Origin: Ramazzottius varieornatus
Lineage: Eukaryota; Tardigrada; Eutardigrada; Parachela; Ramazzottiidae
DNA length: 64,000 nt
NCBI GenBank assembly: GCA_001949185.1
Contig: BDGG01000001.1
Span: forward strand, 2,311,324-2,375,323
Direction: 5' to 3'
Shown: piece after piece, positions 14,301 to 24,538 of the stretch
Position numbering within the stretch: the stretch's first letter is position 1
How the letters are laid out: each line of letters starts with the position of its first letter
Translations under genes and position numbers: made by a program
Notes under the pieces: model-generated
What the model saw: the letters and a program-made list of their open reading frames with translations, nothing else
What the model was told of the DNA's origin: nothing
Databases searched by the model: none

Positions 14301-15689
14301 GCAGTCACACGAAAGAGCGACCTTTCACCTGCCCCATCTGCAAGCGCGGCTTCTCCACCAAAGGCAACATGAAGCAGCACCTCCTGACCCACAAGATCCG
14401 CGAGATGGCCAGTGGCCAGGCCTACCCTGGTTCGGACTTGGAACGCTCTTTCCAGATGGAGGAAGGTTCCAGCAGCCAAGAAGAGAAATCAATGCCGGAA
14501 GCACCACAAAGCATGGATATCAAAGATGAAGACCTGGAGTCCAACTCGGTGGATGTAAGCAAGACAGACGCTAGTGGCCTCAATGGGTCTTCGCAGAATT
14601 CCCAAGGGCAGAAGCGCGGCGGATATGCCAAGAACGTCTGCCATGTCTGCGACAAACCCTTCAGTTCGAACAGCGCACTGCAAATTCATATGCGAACGCA
14701 TACGGGCGAGAAACCCTTCGTCTGCGACAAATGTGGACGGGTGAATATAACTAGAAAAATCAAGTTCGTGAATCTACAACTGACTCGAATTTCAAATGAT
14801 CGTTTCTTTGACAGGCGTTCACGACGAAAGGTAATTTGAAAGTCCACATGGGTACTCACATGTGGAATGGTAGCGAGCCTTCCACAGTAGCCATATCTTC
14901 TCCGTCTCGACGTCGCCCGAGTTCTATGGATTCTGATATGCCGCATGCCAAGCGTCTAGCAGGCGATCGTGACTCCTCTTCCAGTTCACAACAGCCCACC
15001 ATGTCCTCTTCGATGCACCCTGGCATGGGTGGACCACACATGGGCGGCTTCTATCCTGGCATGTCTAATCCCTCTGCTGAGCTCCAACGTAAGGAAATTA
15101 TTACCAAAGATAAAGCTTTCAAGCGACGCGTTTTCCGTTTGATCTATTACGGCAAAGCGCGCCAGCTGATCGATGTTTGTAGCAGCTTACGATAGTGGCG
15201 CATTTTCCGCGTGATTATACTTGTAAAGTGCGCCAGTGGCCAACGCAGTGATTAGCCGGGATTATATTATTCATGCTTGTTTTTACAGGGAAGATGTTCG
15301 ATACGTACGCAGCAGCGGCTTCGGTGGGTCTTCCATCCAATTCCTTGTTTTTCCCATACGCCGCCATGTTCAATGGTATGGCGGGTAAGATGGGTATGAA
15401 CAACCCGGCAGCCAACTTCTACGCTGCTCAGGCCGCCATGAGCGGACTGGGCGCACCCGGTGGATACTTTGGCATGGGTGGAGGCTTGCCGGGCTTCGAT
15501 ATGAGCGGGTTGCGTCCAAAGGAACTCGCGGAGAACCAAAGCGGAGACTCGGCTGGCTCCAGAAGCCCAAGGAGCTCGGGCACACCGGAATCTAGACACT
15601 CCGACGACAGTAATACTGTCTCTCCTCCTCAACAACCTTCCACCGCTTCGGTACTAAAGACTAACCCTGTCGCTGCTGCGCAAAGCTAA
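5330..15689 (+). CDS. SALL: Spalt-like (SALL) zinc-finger transcription factor, 8 coding exons
   Basis: Sequence-specific nuclear repressor of the Spalt family. Exons I can join in frame: 5330-5420, 11660-12210, 12280-12734, 13033-13412, 13560-13935, 14305-14740, 14815-15088, 15289-15689, giving 987 aa without a break. Exon 1 begins [12 protein letters not shown], matching the SALL N-terminal motif MSRRKQxxPxx that recruits NuRD in vertebrates. Then come a C2HC finger (residues about 57-77), a Gln/Leu-rich oligomerisation stretch (about 123-146), an acidic EEEEEDQ run, and three C2H2 pairs typical of the family: [16 protein letters not shown] near 346-390, [16 protein letters not shown] near 599-640, and [16 protein letters not shown] near 728-775. 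The first two pairs are each split by a phase-2 intron at the same codon of the inter-finger linker. Low-complexity Ser/Pro/Met-rich linkers and a Gly/Met-rich tail follow. Three introns carry the palindromic repeat described separately. Intron 1 is 6.2 kb. Identity is very secure. Confidence 0.95.
5421..11659 (+). other. SALL intron 1 (6.2 kb), no gene recognised inside
   Basis: The donor is GTAAGT at 5421 and the acceptor CTTTCTAG ends at 11659. Phase 1 on both sides makes the codon join exact (GAA). Inside I find only short frames on both strands with no domain character. The size contrast with the other introns of the gene (69-369 bp) suggests regulatory content, which is common for developmental transcription factors. 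I cannot identify individual enhancers by eye. Confidence 0.6.
12869..12912. repeat. AGTGGCGCAC palindromic element, core, in SALL intron 3
   Basis: AGTGGCGCACG and its complement CGTGCGCCAC are separated by an AT-rich loop. The copy sits in the intron that splits zinc-finger pair 1. Confidence 0.75.
14066..14183. repeat. AGTGGCGCAC palindromic element, near full length, in SALL intron 5
   Basis: Imperfect inverted arms of about 45 bp. The left arm includes GGATCGTTGTCCGAAGTGGC and the right-arm complement AAGATCGTCATCTCAAGTGG, both running on into CGCAC, with a loop of about 25 bp. It is the best preserved copy for defining the outer arm and sits in the intron that splits zinc-finger pair 2. 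Confidence 0.8.
15194..15240. repeat. AGTGGCGCA element, core, in SALL intron 7
   Basis: AGTGGCGCATTTTCCGCG and GTGCGCCAGT arms lie in the 200-bp intron 15089-15288. A weaker GCGCGCC-type palindrome lies just upstream (about 15121-15175) and may be an older copy. Confidence 0.65.
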
Positions 15690-15769
15690 GGTAAAGCATC
15701 TCGCACGAAAATGATTATTTAAGTAGCAGCCAAATTTGAAAACAAAATAATGTTCATGGAATCCAGACA

Positions 15770-15862
15770 AACAAACTCGACAAAAACGTTTTTCTCAGTG
15801 GCGCACGCTTCCGGCCATTCATACCTGAAATCTGCGTCACTTGGGAAAGTAAACTTGTAGAG
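15770..15862. repeat. AGTGGCGCAC element downstream of SALL
   Basis: The left arm contains CAAACTCGACAAAAACG followed by CAGTGGCGCACG. The right arm has TGCGTCACTTGGGAAAGT. The CAAACTCGACAA outer arm is shared with the copies at 47.1 and 59.2 kb. Confidence 0.7.
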
Positions 15863-15894
15863 TGTGGTTGTCGCCAGAGGTTTTCCTGTCCCAT

Positions 15895-15944
15895 NNNNNN
15901 NNNNNNNNNNNNNNNNNNNNNNNNNNNNNNNNNNNNNNNNNNNN
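15895..15944. other. Assembly gap (50 N) inside an inverted repeat
   Basis: Fifty Ns. A 21-bp segment at 15874-15894 (CCAGAGGTTTTCCTGTCCCA plus T) is perfectly complementary to 16084-16104, so the gap lies in the loop side of a large inverted repeat. Confidence 0.9.
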
Positions 15945-16500
15945 TCCCAGCCGACTGTGTGGTGTACGGTTAATTAGTGGTACTGCCACATTACTACCTT
16001 GTTCACCGATCAGCTGATCGTGACCTAACAGACTGAGCGCGTGGGACCGTAACCTGCCCACTGTAGCTCGTCTGCCATGGTGTATGGGACAGGAAAACCT
16101 CTGGTTGTCGAGCTCCCGTTTCAATTCTGCATATGTGCTTTTGAGTTGAGGCTCGAGAGACACTATATTAGTCTTTGTGTGAGGGAATTTTTTGGAATAA
16201 TTTATGAGTCTGAGAAGGAAGAGATAGGCAATATTCGAGTGTCGATAACGTTTTCGAATTACCCTCTACTTGACCCTCATTTGCTCGTAAAATTGAAAAT
16301 TTCGATAAGGAAGATGGATGTATGCTTGAATCTATTTTGCTATGATGCATCATGGAAAGGAGAAGAAATTTGGGTTGAAACGAAGCACAGTCGGCAGCTG
16401 TGACATTTTTAACCCGATTAATTCACTGGCGCATTCATATGCAAATTTGGTCATTTCATTTTCAAAACTCCCACTAATATGCCCCTCTTGTCGTGACATC

Positions 16501-16929
16501 TTATGACAGTAGGAATGAGAACAAACCGCTCACTGATGTCACGATGTGACTGGAATCGATGAGCAGAAGATGTAAGCTCGTTGGAAGAATATTTCCTTGT
16601 AGATTATTCTGGCAGACACGAACCTGCATACCGGTTGTGCAATGCGACCAAGCTATAAACTGTACGCAGGCTCCTTCGACAGCCGCAGTGACTTGTTCAC
16701 CAATCCGCACGCAGTGATAGCTCGATCGCATGTATGACCCAGTATGCAGGTTGGCGAGACGATCGTCACTGGGAAATCTGATAGGTTCTCCGGCGAACAA
16801 AGCGTTGTAGCGAAGTCTAGACTTGAGGCAGATTGGGAGGACGCTGTTCAGAAGACTGCAAGAGTTGGAGAACGTTGAGGGGATCGTTTTGTGCCGCAAG
16901 GATAATGAAGTCTTTTCATGTGGAAGCAT
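16501..16929 (-). CDS. Possible isolated exon with several cysteines (weak)
   Basis: A minus-strand frame of 142 codons. Its middle part looks more protein-like than its surroundings, with spaced cysteines (YHCVRIGEQV, EGACVQFIAWSHC, VRVCQ). An acceptor-like pyrimidine tract with TTGCAG precedes it and GTATGC could serve as donor inside it. I found no partner exon and recognise no family. It may be a leftover exon or chance. Confidence 0.2.
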   Translation of the reverse strand: MLPHEKTSLSLRHKTIPSTFSNSCSLLNSVLPICLKSRLRYNALFAGEPIRFPSDDRLANLHTGSYMRSSYHCVRIGEQVTAAVEGACVQFIAWSHCTTGMQVRVCQNNLQGNILPTSLHLLLIDSSHIVTSVSGLFSFLLS

Positions 16930-19511
16930 TAATATTGTCGGGAATGTTTATGGTAATTAGCCATTTCCGGGCTTGAATGTGGAAATTGTGCTGGCAGCTG
17001 GCTGAATTGCGCTTTATGGCAATGTTGCGTGGAAATTGTCCGGCAGTGTTCTTTCAAATTCAATTACAATCCCGCCACAAAAACAGCCAGCATGACTTCC
17101 TCTCAAAATGAAGCATTGCCATTTTACGTTTACATTATTTTCTTTTCACCACAAATTACGTCTTTACAAAATCAGTATCAGACTGACGGGAGTATAAGCT
17201 TCCCTTTCAGCAAATCCATTTTCGGCTAGCAATCTAATGAGGGTTTTTTTGCAGGTCTTTTCCGGCTTGCTCTACATCCCTTCCTATCCTACGTTCCAGA
17301 AATTGTAGAAGTTCCTTGAAAATATTCCTGTTGAAATATTCCTTCCTAGCATACTCAAGACTTCGGGATGGGCGGAATCACCTCAGTTTTCTAATTTATA
17401 CTCAAATAGTTTTCGTCTTATTTACGGCACTCGAAACTGCTTTTGTTTTACCTCGTTTTATTAAACCTCTGTATTATTATCCTTTCATCCACAGAAATTT
17501 TGAATAGTTTACCGAAGTTCGAAACGAAGGCGACGTTTATTCATAACACGTACTTCCATGTTCCTGTTTGTCTTCGTATTTCGCGAAGGTATCCTTTTTG
17601 AGCAAGTGATATCAAATCGACCGGCTGTTTTAGATAGAGTTAGAAGCATATTTTCTCGCCTGTTTCTGTCCTAACTCTTTATATCTTTTTTAGTCGTCCA
17701 AGTGAAGTCATGTGTATTTTTTGTCAATAGTGAACGTGAGCTTTCCTATATTCCGATATTTATAACCTACAATTTTTCTCTTTTGAAGTGTTTTATTACA
17801 GTGTTATGTAAGCTTTGATGAGAGGCTGCAGAACTGTAAAGTCCATGAAGAGAGATTTGTGGGATTTCATGTTTACGATTTATGGGCTAGTTGCCTGAGA
17901 AAAGTCATAAATTACGTCAATGTTATTATTTTCTGCTTGGGGGGTATTAGCGATGGCGTGCCGAGTGGGCGATGGTGCAAATGTAAGGAGGCGGATGCCC
18001 AAGGTTATGATTTATGGATCATATCGTGGGCACATTTGCGGCACGCGCAAATATATCAATCCAGAAATCCATACTTTGCACACTTTGTGGCAGAATTGTG
18101 TATCTCGATCATCTCTAATGTGTGGCCACTTGTCAAATCAACCATCCATGCCAACCTCTGTTTACCATAGGCCAAAGGACCATGCAAGCGCCGCGACCCG
18201 GAACTATTGTCGCAGGAGTCATGCTCCGCTCTGACGTCCTCTCAGGTCTGCTCACAGGATACGTACGGGATGAAAGTTTTTGGAGCAGTTTCACCAGAAA
18301 AGACAGAAGATGCTGCAGCAGAAACCGCCCGAAAATTTATGTGGCTCATGAAATTCTCGATGGTCCGAGTGTTCCGGAGCGAACTAGGCCTGCGTACTGT
18401 GATATGGGTGTCTGAAATGAGTTTTGGCAAAGATAATTGACTTTGGCATACCAGAGTCGAATGAAGCCTTTCAGGGAGGTTGAAAGATTAATGCAAATCA
18501 AAAAGTTCAATATTTGCTAAACTGACTTGGTATTGTGGAAGAGGCTAATCAAGACACGCAGTTCATGCACTTCCTCAATATAATTGTTGTTGACTGTCGT
18601 GATCAAGCCCCGGAATATAGCCTCTTTTATGGCAGCTAATAACATTGTGGAGCTTTTCGCTCAATTTCCCTGCTTGACCTTTGTGTACTCTGTCTAAAAC
18701 TTAATGTCAGTATTCCTGACATTTTTCCATCATGACGCAACAAGGAATAAGACCTGAGGGATATAAATGCAACTGGGAAGATTGCTTGGTTCCTCTGCCC
18801 GACAGCGACAATATGACATTCTGCGCATCAGATGTTCCATATCAAAACGATAACGAGGGACATTATTCATTAATTCCCCTGAGATGAAATTGTTCATTTC
18901 GCTTGTCCATCTATGTCGACGACGGAAGTGATGGAATTTTCGGGGCCATGCAATAACATGAGAAATTATGAGAAACACTACCATGGCTCCCTATAATCTT
19001 CGTCTCGTATCCCAACACTCCCTCTGGAACTGTGCTTGCATCCCATCTCGGCTAGGGCGTAATATAGGTCTATGCCTATTGACATGTTTGATGATTTTTC
19101 TCCAGCGACATGCATCGATATCTCATCATTGGCAGTTAGGAGGCAAAGGAATCAAGCTTTGATGAGGAGCATGTCAGTTTCTCTTGGGCGATCTCCCCAA
19201 CGTCCTGCTCTCCATGCAATATAATGTGATGTCATAAAAGTCCCTTATGAATTATCAACCCAGCACGACCCTCTTAGAAAAAGTAGCACCATGAATCGCA
19301 GCAAATCGCCCTCTTTCTGGAGCTAGAAGATCAAAAACGAGAACGAAGGGAAACATCGTATAAGGCTACATAGAAAATATCGATATTACGTTCGAGATCA
19401 AAGTTCAGTTACTTCCGTGTTCAGTTAGGAGGCAAAGGAGACCAGTTTTGATGGGGAGGCAGTTAGGAGACTTTTTGTTGTGGAAGCTGGCAACTATTTT
19501 ATGTTGAACTT

Positions 19512-19622
19512 CGGCAAATGATTTCACGCAGCTACAGTAGTTTTCTCAAGTGGCGCATGCTCTTATAAGCTAGGAGCGTGCGCCTCCTGGAAAAACAATC
19601 TGGGTGAACTCATTTGCTGACG
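19512..19622. repeat. AGTGGCGCA element, long-arm variant, intergenic
   Basis: The arms carry CGGCAAATGA...TTCTCAAGTGGCGCATG on the left and GCGTGCGCCTCC...CTCATTTGCTGACG on the right. The outer arm GGCAAATGA is shared with the copy at 54.1 kb. Confidence 0.75.
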
Positions 19623-20486
19623 TCCAATGTTCGGTCCGTGTGTAAATGAGAAACCTTTCAGAGAAGGGTGTTATGGTAGCACGAGTTTAAAGTGCCTTTT
19701 TGTGGTTCAACTTGACTGAAAGTGAAGGATGTAATATTTCCGATCCATAAAACCCCACTTGACACGAGCTGTATCCCATTCAAAATTGATAAATTTATCT
19801 GCCGTCCATTTGTCAGAAATAATTGAATATGTCAGGCTGGTAGGACAACATGGTCGGCACGACTCAACGATTCCCGATATTTAGTGTCCTTTATTATTTT
19901 TATATGCATCGAAGTTGGCAGCTCGGGCTTCCTTGAGTGAGGTCCTTTGCGACGTGCACTTCAACAAGGATTAATGTAGCCAGTTCTGCATCACTGCTCC
20001 ACCGTAAAAGTCTCTTTTCCATAACAACCATAACGGCCTCAGCGCTCCTCTCCGATGCCGTCACCCGACCCCATCTTCCTAGCCTTGCTCCCAGAATAAG
20101 GGCAATTTCACTTTAAATTTGCTATGCTTCCGCAACGCTAAACCCTCCACTGCACATCTAATAGCTTCCCCATCCACCACAAAAATCATAAATTTCCCAT
20201 TTCTCGAACTACTTTCCTCATTATTCATTCCGATCCATCTAGCCGTTCTTCCACATCGAAAACAGTATCTACTCAGTCCCATAGTCCCCAATCAGCAACC
20301 ACACACCGAAGAAACCTTCACACGATTCAAGTACACGTACTAACGTTGAAAACTTCAAGCACACATGTCCACAAAAATACTCACGCAGTTCAAAAACAGA
20401 AGAAAATCAGCAAAAATATCTTCAGGCAAGTACAAAACAAAGCGTTGCATACCGAGCAACCAGAGACTGAAACGAGAATGAAGAAG

Positions 20487-23400
20487 TCAACGAAGAAGAA
20501 GTTCAAGAAGGGAAGGTTCCTTCCGGGTCGCCGGCTGGACTTCAGGAACTTTCTGGTCATCGGGCATCGGGATGAACGGCTGCAGTTCCGCGTTACCAGC
20601 AAAGAAAAAAGGCTTGCTGGGCATGCCTGTTCGGAAGCAGTCGCCAAAGTTGGAGACTAGGACGTTCAACGAGACGGCTCCTAGAGGCTGCTGACCGTTC
20701 GTCGCGCCCTCTTGCGTGCGCTCCTTCAGGGCATTCTGGTGGGACAAAACCAACCGCGTATAAGTAAATTCAGCAATACATTTCAATACGACAATCAAAA
20801 CTTGGAAACTATGAACAAGAAAAGAGTTTCGTAAATCGTGAACGTACCGTAAAAACAATATTCAATGAGGTATCTTCCGCTAAAGCGACCAGTTCTTCTT
20901 CCACCCTGCACGTCACATAGCGCTGAAGGAATTCTAGCAGCCAGTAAAGTGGTTCTGGCGGTCCAATCAACGGCCGGATGTTTGTCTGAAGTCTCTCCGT
21001 CAAAATATCACTGTAATGGACCATGAAAGCTGGGTCAAGTATACTGTTTCTGCTTTCCGAAGCCCAGTAAGCGGGCTATTTATTTTGCCAAGGTACAGCT
21101 CACCATATTTGCATCCACAAAAAGAGAAAGTCCCGAAGAACCTTCTCGTTGGCTTGGACCCTGATTTCTTTTGGCGAAAAGGATTCAGCAGCGTCCAAGC
21201 ATTCTCTCAAACTCTTGTTCAGCCAACTTTGCCACGAAGACAAGCTGGGTGGATGCTGCATTGCATCTATGGAACAGGCAATGTAACGTTGGGCCCTTCT
21301 GTCTTCTTCTTCCGTCAGGTTAATTCTGACAAACTATAGCCCGAACACATATACAGATTAGGCAGCGACAAATATGATCAGGAAATGCAGAGAACCCACC
21401 TTTGGCCAAAGCTGCGCGATTCTTCTAAACAATTTTATCACGTAGTCCACCTTTTGCTGGTCACTCTGCAGACAATCCACGCGGGAAAACGACGCCAGAA
21501 GAGCTACGCGTTTCCGCAGTACCAGAGAAAAGGCGAGAGATCCACAATACTATAGAGATTCAGACTATCAGTCATCGGCAGAGACAGTAAGCCTTTATAT
21601 TTGAGGACTTACAAGCATATCGGCTATAGCAGGCGGTATGGGAGAGTCAACACCGTTGATCAGACTAAGAGTCCATTTAGGAAGCTTTATAAGAAATTCG
21701 TTAAGCAACTGAAAATAGGCACCTATGGAGAAAGAAAGAACGAAATGATCACTCCGGCTGTTCTGGTTGAGACATTACATTCTATTGCATATATACGTTG
21801 AAGGTACCATACCTCCGGGTGCTGCTTGAAAGTTCGGGGCGAAGTTCTCCAAAACGTTACCGTATAGGATCAGGTAGCTGTCTGTTATGAATCGAGTGAA
21901 GACATCTGGGCCCACAATGTCCTGAAGGGCAGCGATGCTCGCCGCAGGACCTTGGGTAACAGACAGAGCCGAGGGAATCTGGATGCTTTCTTCTCGGTTT
22001 ATCCAAAAGTTCCGAAAGACTGCCGGAAGTGTGACAAAAGCCCCGTTTATCATGCAATGAGCGACGACCTAAGAGCAGAAAACATGGGTGGTTCAAAAAC
22101 CCACCCAACTCCGATGAAGTCATTTACTGTACATACCCCGAGATGTATCCGGAAGGATACGACAAATTCACCGAGTTTCTGTATCTTAGCAGCTCTTTCT
22201 TCTTCCGTACCACCCTCTCTCACCGGAAGTTTACTTGACCATCCGTCTTCTCGTTGTAAGCATAAAGGTACGAAGGAAGTGTGGCCTGCTCCGATCCCCA
22301 TCGTCAGTTTATTGAGGACCTCCAGCAGTACCGTTTCACGGTCCTCCATATCCAGCGCGGCTAGAGCACGAAAGACCGGCGACCGTACCTGTGTCACTCG
22401 CCTAAAAACAAACTCACGGGTCGCAAAGTTCCCTTCGTCGAGAATATTTTTAAATAATTACAGAAGGATAAAAGAAGTCCACTTACCCAATGGGATCTAC
22501 AGGTGGACGTCTGGGTCGCTCTTTCTCTGCAGCTATCGCTTGCTGTAACGCTGCAACCGCTGCGGCGTCTTCGGCTTCAGAGTTCCCTTCCTTGTTTCTG
22601 TTTGGATTCATTTCCAGTCCGATGTAATGGTACTTCGATTCACCACTGGAAAGACACAACAAGCCCCATAGTACGAGTATACTGTAGACTGTAGATGATG
22701 TAATTACAATGATTTTGTTATCAGTTCGGGCTTACCGGCGACCTAAACGACGCGTATCGACGCCCGGAAACGTTCGCCGAAGAACCTTTCCGAGACACGC
22801 AGAGTTAACAACGGCCATGTTGTTTTCCGCGCAGAACCTTTGATACTTGGAATAAAGAAGACTTCGTGGCATGATTGCTTGTGGGTTATAGCTCAACCGG
22901 AAGTTCTTTTTCAGCCAAGGTACCTGCAAAATCGAATGATATCCAGATGCATCCAAATCTGAACTTTCACATCGGACTAATACCGAAGCTAAATATCATG
23001 CAAAACAGTTGGTAGCCTTACCAGTTCAGCCCCGACTCCGTTGTTGAAAGCATGTCCATTCTGAGCATCTGCGTTTCTTTTCGAACTAGAGCTACGTTGT
23101 TGAGGTCGAGCGCGTCGCTGCCAGTCTCCGACATCGTCGTCGTCCCCGTCCGCCTCCTCCATCGACTCATCAACAGCCTAGACAATCATGATCATGATAT
23201 TTACTATTCAAAGATGATAATATGGTTATGCTCTTACGTCGCTTGCGGCTTCCGCCTCGGAGTCGTCTTCGTACTCATCTTCGCTGTGGAAGTCTGCATC
23301 TGACTCGCCACCATCATAGTCAGGGTCGTCTTTCCCGAGTTTCTCCGGTGTCTCATCGCTCTCGATCGACTGGAGGTCAGAGGGTAGATCTTCGCCGAAG

Positions 23401-23821
23401 TCTACCTCGTCGGCTGCCGGTGGCGGTGGCGGCGAAGGATCACTGCAAGTAGGCTAAGCCTGGGATATCCTACGCCACTGTTTACATGGAGACCGACCGG
23501 AAAAAGTACGGAGAAGAAGTGTCGCGCAGCCAGGCGCAAACGACCAAAGCATTGCTCAGTGGATGGAGAAGCTCAGCAATGTGGAATGTTCAGCATGATC
23601 TGCGAATAGTCCGACACTTACCGTTTGAGCAAATGGATCGTCGACGTGTCCGCTTCGGTCTGGCTTTCCAGCGCATCCTCGATCTTCTCCTCGCTACTAA
23701 GTTCCGCAGGTTGGCATGTCTTTTTAACCGACAGGTCTTTTCCATCGCGCAATGTCTTCTTCCTTTTTCGCACTTCGAACGACGCCCCAACCTCGGTCGC
23801 TTCTGCAGAAAATGAGAGCAT
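20487..23821 (-). CDS. RFX: RFX-family winged-helix transcription factor, about 12 exons, intact
   Basis: Nuclear factor binding X-box DNA; RFX proteins in animals often drive ciliary genes. Exons that join in frame: 23821-23622, 23442-23238, 23177-23022, 22923-22736, 22645-22487, 22401-22137, 22068-21813, 21722-21613, 21549-21400, 21333-21104, 21010-20848, 20735-20487. They total 2331 nt, or 776 aa, with every phase consistent. The RFX DNA-binding domain spans residues about 188-262 and is split by an intron: WLKKNF, MPRSLLYSKYQRFC, VVNSACLGKVLRRTFPG, TRRLGRRGESKYHYIG. The hallmark TRRLGxRGxSKYHYxG is kept with R and E in the variable places. The N-terminus is very acidic (DDDD, EDEYEDD). 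The C-terminal helices resemble the extended RFX dimerisation region. I cannot assign RFX1-3 versus RFX4/6/8. A short upstream exon (ATG at 23916) does not keep the frame, so I chose the Met at 23821. Confidence 0.88.
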
Positions 23822-23916
23822 CTTGGCTACGCCCTGAAAATTTGTGCAGCAATAATGATGAGGCCGTTTTCGATAGAAATCCACTTACGTTTGCTCCGTC
23901 GAGTTCTTCCCGTCAT

Positions 23917-24538
23917 ACTTTCCTTCTAGCACTCTGCAAACCCCTCAACAACGATCAGACACGTAAGCTGAGGAACAAGCACTTAATCAGAGAAATCGGC
24001 AAGACTCGAATGAGTGTTCTTCGAGGAATCAAGGCGAGTTCGATGTCGACGACGCGTTACAGAAACTGGAGTGGCGCTGCAGCGACTGAACAAATCAGGC
24101 AAAATTTCCGTTTAGTGCTTGCAAAGATATCCCACCCCGGAAAGAGGATGCCACCCTGGGCGTCGAAGGGCTTCCCTATCTATTCCAGTTCCATATAAAC
24201 GTCTGCACGTTGGAGCGGAAGTGGAGGTGGATCGACCCAGTTTTTGGACCAATAAGGAGTTATCATCCAACGATACAACGAATCTTGATCACGACACCGA
24301 CTTTTCCGCTTTCTCCGCCTTCCACACAAGGTTCAAAACAAATCTGACTTCATTCCGGATCACAGCTGACTGGCAGATTTCATGGTCTTCACAATCTCTT
24401 TGTAGTCCATCTTTGATTCCTCAAGATTTTCGTTCAGAAAGAAAAGCTTTCTGGTCTTTTTGCAGGTAAAAAGTGCTGCCCGAAGCTGTTCAGAAGCCTA
24501 GAAGAAGGTTCAGTGTACAGGAAGTCTGAAGTGTCTGC
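23917..24538. other. Intergenic stretch between RFX and the p62-like gene
   Basis: The two genes are divergent across about 620 bp. Several short frames exist, none with domain character. It probably holds promoter sequence for RFX. I see no TATA box that decides a start. Confidence 0.3.

Larger units (their letters stand above)
15945..20486. other. Mostly gene-free stretch between SALL and RFX
   Basis: Apart from the gap-flanking inverted repeat, the repeat at 19512-19622 and one weak exon candidate (16501-16929), I find nothing gene-like. Long AT-rich segments with stops in all frames dominate. Confidence 0.4.

Noticed and set aside
21952-22548. 198-codon plus-strand frame
   Set aside because: Antisense to in-phase RFX exons whose domain content and splice phases are convincing.
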